This document shows positions 58,683-64,000 of a stretch of DNA of 64,000 nt, piece by piece (the stretch's first letter is position 1; every line of letters starts with the position of its first letter). Both the position numbers and the translations under genes were made by a program. The DNA is taken from NCBI RefSeq assembly GCF_001981305.1, contig NZ_MSCW01000005.1:310001-374000 (forward strand), given 5' to 3'. The notes under the pieces were generated by a model. It saw only the letters and a program-made list of their open reading frames with translations, had not been told where the DNA came from and searched no databases. This DNA is from Marinobacter lutaoensis. Its GTDB lineage: Bacteria; Pseudomonadota; Gammaproteobacteria; Pseudomonadales; Oleiphilaceae.

Positions 58683-59363
58683 TCATTTTTCCCCTTCGGT
58701 AACCAGGCTATTGAGCTTGAAGGCGTCATCCAGCGCCTTTTTTGCGGCTTCCGCTTCATTACGGGTGGCGAAGGGACCACTGAACACCCGGGTCAGCGTG
58801 GTGTCGCCCCGGGTCACCTGCTGCAGGTGAGAACCGTAGCCCTTGGCGCGCACCTCATCACGAAGACGACGGGCGTTGTCGGGGTTGCCAAAACTGCCCA
58901 GCTGGACCACCCAGGCACCGGCCAGGGAGCGGCGGTACTCTTCGGTTTCCGGCGCTTCCGCCGGCGTGGCTGGTGCCGCGGCGGCCGGTTCGGAGGCCGC
59001 CGGAGTGACCGGCATGGACGGTTCCCCGCCAGTCGGGGCGGCCGGCTCGTCGGTGGGTGCGGACACCTGAGCGGCGGGCTCATCGCCACTCTCCAGGATA
59101 CGGTAGGCTGGCGCCGCGGACGTTTCGGGCGCTTCCGCCGTCAGGTCGGGAACCGGCTGCTCCGAGCCCCCCGTTTCGTACCGGGGCGGCTCGGGCATGG
59201 CATCCGTCGACACGTCGACCTCCGGGAACGGAGGCTCCTCGGGAATCGGAATGGGCGAGGAAACCCGTTCGGAATGGGGCTCGTCAAAAATCATCGGTAC
59301 AAAGATGACCGCCAGGGAAACCAGCACCAGCGCTCCGATGATTCGTTGCTTCAGTCCGTCCAC
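58683..59363 (-). CDS. SPOR domain protein, DedD-like
   Basis: 226 residues: one N-terminal transmembrane helix (8-26, I-I-G-A-L-V-L-V-S-L-A-V-I-F-V), a long Pro/Glu/Ala-rich periplasmic linker (about 30-150), and a C-terminal SPOR domain (about 150-220, W-V-V-Q-L-G-S-F-G-N through V-F-S-G-P-F) that binds denuded septal peptidoglycan. Encoded beside cvpA and folC, the position of DedD in proteobacteria. Likely divisome accessory protein; the symbol dedD is probable by position but not assigned. Confidence 0.9.
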   Translation of the reverse strand: MDGLKQRIIGALVLVSLAVIFVPMIFDEPHSERVSSPIPIPEEPPFPEVDVSTDAMPEPPRYETGGSEQPVPDLTAEAPETSAAPAYRILESGDEPAAQVSAPTDEPAAPTGGEPSMPVTPAASEPAAAAPATPAEAPETEEYRRSLAGAWVVQLGSFGNPDNARRLRDEVRAKGYGSHLQQVTRGDTTLTRVFSGPFATRNEAEAAKKALDDAFKLNSLVTEGEK

Positions 59364-59470
59364 GCGTCGACTCCCATCAACCTTCGATTCGTCGCGGTCA
59401 AGCCGCTACCGATGATAGTAATTCCCTGCCTTCGAGAACTCAAAGACAAACCCGGAGCTATGGACAAAGT

Positions 59471-60766
59471 TTAAGGCACGCCGGACACCAGCACAGCCCG
59501 GGCTTCGGCCACCGTAAAAAAGGAGCCGAACACCACCACAACCCCATCCTCGCCAGCCGCAGCTTTCGCCGCCGCCAGGGCATCGGCCACGGAGTCATGC
59601 CCCCGCCCGGTCACACCGGCGGCCGCCAGGCGTGCACTAAGGTCCGCCAATGCCAGCCCACGGGGAACCGCAAGCGGCGCCAGATGCCATTCCGACACCA
59701 CCGGCGCCATCCGCAGGGCCACCCCTTCCACGTCCTTGTCCGCCAGGGCCGCGTACACGGCGATCACCTTGCGCGGCGGTCCCGGCAGATCCCGAACACG
59801 CCCCGCCAGCCAGCCTGCGGCATGGGGATTGTGCCCCACGTCCACGTACACCGGCGGAGCCTCCCCCAACCGTTCAAAGCGACCGGCAACCCTCACGCGC
59901 GCCAGCACGGACTCCAGGGTGGACGGAGGCAACTCCGGCTCCAGGCGGTGTACCGCCACGGCGGCGGCCGCCAGGCTCTTCACCGGCAAGGGCCCAGCCG
60001 GCAAGCTCAAACGCAACGACTGATACTGCAGATACACGGCCCCACCCTCGTGACGGATCTCATAGTCACGTCCCAGCAGCGCCAGGGCCACCCGCTGGGC
60101 AGCCGCCTGCTGGAGCACCGAGCGGGGCGGGTCATCGTCGGCGTAGATCGCCGGAATCCCCGGCCTCAGAATCCCGGCCTTCTCGAAACCGATGGTTTCG
60201 CGGTCATGCCCCAGGAAATCGGCATGATCGATATCGACGGAGGCAATCACCGCCAGATCCGCATCCAGCACGTTGACTGCGTCCAGGCGACCACCCAGCC
60301 CCACCTCGAGGATCCAGTCTTCCACGCCTGCCTCGGCGAATGTCACGAACGCGGCTAAGGTACCGAACTCGAAATAGGTCAGCGACACCGCCCCCCGTGC
60401 CTGCTCCACCCGCTCGAAGGCACGGATCAGCGTGGCGTCGTCGATGTCGTTGCCGTCGATGCGTATCCGCTCGTTATAGCGATGCAGATGCGGCGAGGTG
60501 TAGGCCCCGGTCCTGCGCCCGGCGGCCTGCAGCAGAGCTTCCAGCGCGGCAACGGTGCTGCCCTTGCCGTTGGTGCCGGCAACGGTGATGATTCGTCCCG
60601 CAGGCTTGTGGGGAAACAGCCGACGCAGTACCAGAAGTACCCGGTCGAGGCCGAGATCAATACCGATGGGATGGATGGATTCGAGATAGGCGAGCCATTG
60701 CTCAAGAGAGGCACCGACCCCGGGGGCAACCGGGGCCGGTCGGCCGGAATCAGGGTGCGACGGCAT
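59471..60766 (-). CDS. folC: Bifunctional folylpolyglutamate synthase/dihydrofolate synthase
   Basis: 431-residue ligase adding glutamates to folates and making dihydrofolate from dihydropteroate. The ATP loop G-T-N-G-K-G-S-T is at 64-71, and H-A-D-F-L-G-H near 188 and F-E-K-A-G-I near 200 are Mur-ligase family signatures. It begins inside the last 17 bases of accD, the usual accD-folC coupling, and is followed by the SPOR gene after 107 bases. Folate products feed MetH in this window. Confidence 0.95.
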   Translation of the reverse strand: MPSHPDSGRPAPVAPGVGASLEQWLAYLESIHPIGIDLGLDRVLLVLRRLFPHKPAGRIITVAGTNGKGSTVAALEALLQAAGRRTGAYTSPHLHRYNERIRIDGNDIDDATLIRAFERVEQARGAVSLTYFEFGTLAAFVTFAEAGVEDWILEVGLGGRLDAVNVLDADLAVIASVDIDHADFLGHDRETIGFEKAGILRPGIPAIYADDDPPRSVLQQAAAQRVALALLGRDYEIRHEGGAVYLQYQSLRLSLPAGPLPVKSLAAAAVAVHRLEPELPPSTLESVLARVRVAGRFERLGEAPPVYVDVGHNPHAAGWLAGRVRDLPGPPRKVIAVYAALADKDVEGVALRMAPVVSEWHLAPLAVPRGLALADLSARLAAAGVTGRGHDSVADALAAAKAAAGEDGVVVVFGSFFTVAEARAVLVSGVP

Positions 60767-61676
60767 CGTCTTCAGGCTTCTCCGTCACTTCAAACTTGAT
60801 GGGTTCCTCGGTACCCGGCTTTTCCTGCCCCGTGAACTTGGCCAGCAGGTGAGCAATGCGCTCACGCAGATGGTGACGGTGCAGAATCATGTCGATGGCA
60901 CCGTGCTCCAGCAGGAACTCACTGCGCTGGAAACCTTCCGGCAGCTTTTCCCGCACCGTCTGTTCGATGACCCGGGGCCCGGCGAACCCGATCAGGGCGT
61001 ACGGCTCGGCGATGTTCAGGTCGCCCAGCATCGCCAGACTCGCGGACACGCCGCCGAACACCGGGTCGGTCATCACAGAAATGTACGGAATGCCCTCCTG
61101 CTTCAGGCGCTCCAGCACAGCGGCAGTTTTAGACATCTGCATCAGCGACAGAATGGCTTCCTGCATCCGGGCTCCGCCACTGGCAGAGAAACAGACCAGT
61201 GGAATACGGTCACGCAGGGCAACGTTGGCGGCCTGTACGAATTTCTCGCCAACCACCTGGCCCATGGAGCCCCCCAGGAAATTGAACTCGAAAGCACACG
61301 CCACCAGCGGCACGCCCATGGTGGTCCCTTTGATCGCGACCAGGGCATCTTTTTCGCCCGTTGCTTTCTGTGCCTGAGCCAACCGGTCCTTGTAGCGTTT
61401 GCTGTCCTTGAACTTCAGGCGGTCCCAGGGTTCCAGCTCGGCCGCGATTTCCTCGCGCCCGTCCGGGTCCAGAAAAATATCCAGGCGGCGCCGGGCGGAT
61501 ACCCTCAGGTGGTGATTGCACTTGGGACACACGTCCAGGTTCTTCTCAAGCTCCGGTTTGTACAGAAACGCCCCGCACTTGGGACATTTTTTCCAGAGCC
61601 CTTCGGGAACACCGGTCCTCTGCCTGGATTCCGAGCGAATCTTGCTCGGCATGATCTTGTCCAACCAGCTACTCAT
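60750..61676 (-). CDS. accD: Acetyl-CoA carboxylase carboxyltransferase subunit beta
   Basis: 308-residue half of the carboxyltransferase that makes malonyl-CoA for fatty acid synthesis. The zinc finger is C31, C34, C50, C53, and the crotonase-fold core has V-F-G-G-V-S-A-S and S-A-S-G-G-A-R-M. The ATG at 61676 has AGGACAG upstream; the frame extends 17 codons further without homology. The first residues M-S-S-W-L-D-K are the usual AccD start. Lies between trpA and folC. Confidence 0.96.
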   Translation of the reverse strand: MSSWLDKIMPSKIRSESRQRTGVPEGLWKKCPKCGAFLYKPELEKNLDVCPKCNHHLRVSARRRLDIFLDPDGREEIAAELEPWDRLKFKDSKRYKDRLAQAQKATGEKDALVAIKGTTMGVPLVACAFEFNFLGGSMGQVVGEKFVQAANVALRDRIPLVCFSASGGARMQEAILSLMQMSKTAAVLERLKQEGIPYISVMTDPVFGGVSASLAMLGDLNIAEPYALIGFAGPRVIEQTVREKLPEGFQRSEFLLEHGAIDMILHRHHLRERIAHLLAKFTGQEKPGTEEPIKFEVTEKPEDDAVAP

Positions 61677-61716
61677 GATTCTGTCCTGTCCTTTGAAGCC
61701 TGGCCCGCCCCTGCCC

Positions 61717-62529
61717 TCAGGAAGCAAGACTGTCCAGGGCTTCGCGCATCGGGTTGAGCAGATTGGTCAGAGCCCGCTTCAGCTCCACTCTATCTGCTTG
61801 GTGTCGGGCTATTGTATCGACCAGTACACTGCCAACAATTACACCATCGGATACCCGGCCGATCGCCGCCGCCGTGGCCGCGTCCCGAATGCCGAAGCCC
61901 ACGCCCACCGGCAGGGCCGTCAGCTCATGGATGTGCGCCACCTTTCTGGCAACCTCGTCAACATCAATGGTCGCCGCGCCGGTGACACCCTTGATGGAAA
62001 CATAGTACACATAGCCGGAAGAGTGCTCGCTGATTGCCCGGATGCGCTCGTCCGTGGTGGTGGGCGCCAGCAGGAAAATCGGATCCAGGCCGCGCTTGGC
62101 GAACAGAGGAGCCACATCCTCCGCCTCCTCCGGGGGCAGGTCGACGGTCAGTACCCCGTCCACCCCGGCATCCGCCGCCGCGTCCGCGAACGCCTCATAG
62201 CCCATGGCCTCGATCGGGTTCAGGTACCCCATCAGTACCACCGGGGTCTTGTCATCCTGGCTGCGGAACGTATGGACCATGTCCAGCACCTGACGGAGGG
62301 AGGTGCCGTACCGGAGCGCGCGCTCGCAGGCCAGCTGGATGACCGGGCCGTCCGCCATAGGGTCGGAAAATGGCACCCCCAGTTCAATGATGTCGGCGCC
62401 GGCGTTCACCAGGGTATGCATCAGCTCGACCGTGGCATCCGGATGCGGATCGCCGGCAGTGATGTATGGAATCAGCGCCTTCCGGCCCTGCCCCTTGAGG
62501 GCCTTCAGTACCCCTTCGATTCGGCTCAT
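61717..62529 (-). CDS. trpA: Tryptophan synthase alpha subunit
   Basis: 270-residue TIM barrel that splits indole-3-glycerol phosphate; indole channels to TrpB. The catalytic E49 and D60 fall on the same numbers as in Salmonella/E. coli ([13 protein letters not shown]). Lies 19 bases after trpB and 40 bases before accD. Feeding tryptophan synthesis downstream of the DAHP synthase elsewhere in the window. Confidence 0.96.
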   Translation of the reverse strand: MSRIEGVLKALKGQGRKALIPYITAGDPHPDATVELMHTLVNAGADIIELGVPFSDPMADGPVIQLACERALRYGTSLRQVLDMVHTFRSQDDKTPVVLMGYLNPIEAMGYEAFADAAADAGVDGVLTVDLPPEEAEDVAPLFAKRGLDPIFLLAPTTTDERIRAISEHSSGYVYYVSIKGVTGAATIDVDEVARKVAHIHELTALPVGVGFGIRDAATAAAIGRVSDGVIVGSVLVDTIARHQADRVELKRALTNLLNPMREALDSLAS

Positions 62530-62548
62530 GCGTGTTCCCCGTCCTTAC

Positions 62549-63769
62549 TCAGATCTCAATGCCATCGATTTGGGCGATGGTGTGGATGTCTTTGTCGCCC
62601 CGGCCGGACACGTTGATTACCAGCATCTGGTCTTTGTCCATCCGGGCAGCCAGCTTGACGCCGTAGGCCACCGCGTGAGCGGATTCCAGTGCCGGCATGA
62701 TGCCTTCCACCCGGGTCAGCAACCGGAATCCTTCCAGGGCCTCATCGTCGGTGACAGACACATAGTTGGCGCGGCCAATGTCTTTGAGCCAGGCATGCTC
62801 GGGCCCGACCCCGGGGTAGTCCAGACCAGCGCTGACCGAATGGGTTCCGATGATCTGGCCGTTTTCGTCCTCCATCAGGTAGGTGCGGTTGCCATGCAGC
62901 ACCCCCGGCCGACCGGCGCACAGGGGGGCCGCGTGCTGGCCGCTCTCAAGACCCAGGCCACCGGCCTCGACGCCGTAGAGAGCGACCTGCTCTTCGGTGA
63001 GGAAGGGATAGAACATGCCAATGGCGTTGGAACCACCACCCACGCAGGCCACCAGCGCATCCGGCAGCCGGCCGGCCTTTTCCATCGCCTGGCGGCGGAT
63101 CTCACGGCCGATCACCGACTGAAAATCCCGCACCAACAGAGGATAGGGGTGAGGTCCGGCCACCGTACCGATGATGTAGAAGGTGTCGTCGACGTTGGTC
63201 ACCCAGTCCCGCATGGCGTCGTTCATGGCGTCCTTGAGGGTCCGGGTACCGCTCTCCACAGCATGCACCTGGGCACCCAGCAATTTCATCCGGTACACGT
63301 TCAGGGACTGGCGCTGGACATCCTCGGCACCCATGAACACGTGACATTCAAGGCCCAGACGGGCACACACGGTGGCGGTGGCGACGCCATGCTGGCCGGC
63401 ACCGGTCTCGGCGATGATCCGCTTCTTACCAAGGAAGCTGGCCAGCAATGCCTGCCCGATCGTGTTGTTCACCTTGTGCGCGCCGGTATGGTTCAGGTCT
63501 TCCCGCTTAAGCCAGATCTGCGCACCCCCGGTTTCCCGAGTCAGGCGCTCCGCGAAATAGAGGGGGCTTGGGCGCCCCACGTAATCAGCCAGATCCTGAT
63601 CAAAACGTGCCTGAAAATCCGGATCCTCCCGCAGGCGCAGATACTCACGCTCCAGGGTCATCAGGGAATCCATGAGGGTTTCGGACACGAACCGTCCGCC
63701 AAAGGCACCGAAGTGCCCCCGGGCATCCGGGAGCGCTTTCAGCATTTCTTCAGTCAGCTTTACAGACAC
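62549..63769 (-). CDS. trpB: Tryptophan synthase beta subunit
   Basis: 406-residue PLP enzyme joining indole and serine to tryptophan. The PLP lysine is K99 in [10 protein letters not shown]. Start: GTG at 63769, which gives M-S-V-K-L-T-E-E-M and has GAGG six bases upstream; the frame is open to 63847, but that part lies inside trpF. It overlaps the trpF 3' end by 20 bases, so translation is coupled. Confidence 0.95.
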   Translation of the reverse strand: MSVKLTEEMLKALPDARGHFGAFGGRFVSETLMDSLMTLEREYLRLREDPDFQARFDQDLADYVGRPSPLYFAERLTRETGGAQIWLKREDLNHTGAHKVNNTIGQALLASFLGKKRIIAETGAGQHGVATATVCARLGLECHVFMGAEDVQRQSLNVYRMKLLGAQVHAVESGTRTLKDAMNDAMRDWVTNVDDTFYIIGTVAGPHPYPLLVRDFQSVIGREIRRQAMEKAGRLPDALVACVGGGSNAIGMFYPFLTEEQVALYGVEAGGLGLESGQHAAPLCAGRPGVLHGNRTYLMEDENGQIIGTHSVSAGLDYPGVGPEHAWLKDIGRANYVSVTDDEALEGFRLLTRVEGIMPALESAHAVAYGVKLAARMDKDQMLVINVSGRGDKDIHTIAQIDGIEI

Positions 63770-64000
63770 GGTGAACCTCTTTGATGAAATCAGAAAGTTT
63801 CTGGATATCCTTGATGCCCTTGCGGCATTCCACACCACCGCTGACATCGACGGCCCAGGGTCTGACCTCCGACACGGCGCGAGCTACGTTATCAGATGAC
63901 AGACCACCGGCCAACACAAGGGGCAACGGCCGGCGTTGCGGGATCAGGGCCCAGTTGAAGGACTGACCGGTGCCGCCATACCGGTCCGGGACCCAGGCAT
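63750..64000 (-). CDS. trpF: Phosphoribosylanthranilate isomerase, C-terminal part (runs off the window)
   Basis: The last 83 codons are visible; the start lies beyond 64000. The segment [15 protein letters not shown] is the phosphate-binding G-G-T-G motif of TrpF, followed by [12 protein letters not shown] and [10 protein letters not shown] with the ending K-A-D and TGA at 63750. Catalyses the isomerisation before indole-3-glycerol phosphate synthesis. Its stop overlaps the trpB start region by 20 bases. Confidence 0.95.
   Translation of the reverse strand, partial: AWVPDRYGGTGQSFNWALIPQRRPLPLVLAGGLSSDNVARAVSEVRPWAVDVSGGVECRKGIKDIQKLSDFIKEVHRVCKAD

Overview
The window is about 62-64% GC, densely coded chromosomal DNA from a gammaproteobacterium. 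Gene content and order point to the Pseudomonas/Marinobacter side of the class, most likely Marinobacter or a close marine relative. The blocks nfuA-metH-cysI-DUF934-yhdH-sohB-fimL, rnhA/dnaQ-gloB-mltD-yejABEF-fabI, cobA-serS-rarA-lolA-ftsK and metZ-purF-cvpA-SPOR-folC-accD-trpF all match, from memory, the order in Pseudomonas aeruginosa. FimL and an HsbA/HsbR-like switch fit the same lineage. The genus is inferred, not proven. I see no insertion sequence, prophage, CRISPR array or rRNA. The only tRNA is tRNA-Ser(UGA).

Layout. 0-7 kb: slyD, then a leftward run HsbR-like phosphatase, STAS protein, gpsA, sixA, radical SAM, DUF1285, with an HD-domain hydrolase divergent from it. 7.2-12.2 kb: a rightward, translationally coupled membrane-lipid cassette (desaturase, SnoaL-like, COG2907 flavoprotein, DUF1365, CFA-type methyltransferase). 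12.2-14.4 kb: xthA, then a PhaD-like TetR regulator converging on a PhaI-like phasin, then an intergenic region with a probable small RNA or attenuator. 14.4-20 kb: two half-size YeeE/YedE proteins, a DUF442 protein, hemH, tRNA-Ser, a Bax-inhibitor-1 protein and tusDCBE. 20-31 kb: DUF445, nfuA, metH, DUF2970, a 34-residue membrane protein, a siroheme sulfite/nitrite reductase with DUF934, yhdH, sohB and an SCP2 protein. 31-36 kb: a membrane protein, fimL, dnaQ, rnhA, a methyltransferase, gloB. 36.7-44.9 kb: mltD, a yejABEF-type peptide ABC transporter, fabI. 45-47 kb: PilZ plus DUF1631. 47-64 kb: DAHP synthase, cobA, serS, rarA, lolA, ftsK, metZ, purF, cvpA, SPOR, folC, accD, trpA, trpB and a partial trpF.

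How the genes fit together. Sulfur chemistry recurs: YeeE/YedE and DUF442 (transport and sulfane-sulfur handling), tusDCB plus a two-cysteine DsrC/TusE (sulfur relay), nfuA (Fe-S delivery), the siroheme reductase with cobA supplying siroheme precursor, and metH and metZ (methionine). The five-gene lipid cassette is the best candidate for incompletely described chemistry. The best candidate for an undescribed element is a short transcript at about 14291-14384, with two hairpins, three GGA motifs and a strong terminator that follows no same-strand gene. Most other genes are ordinary housekeeping genes.
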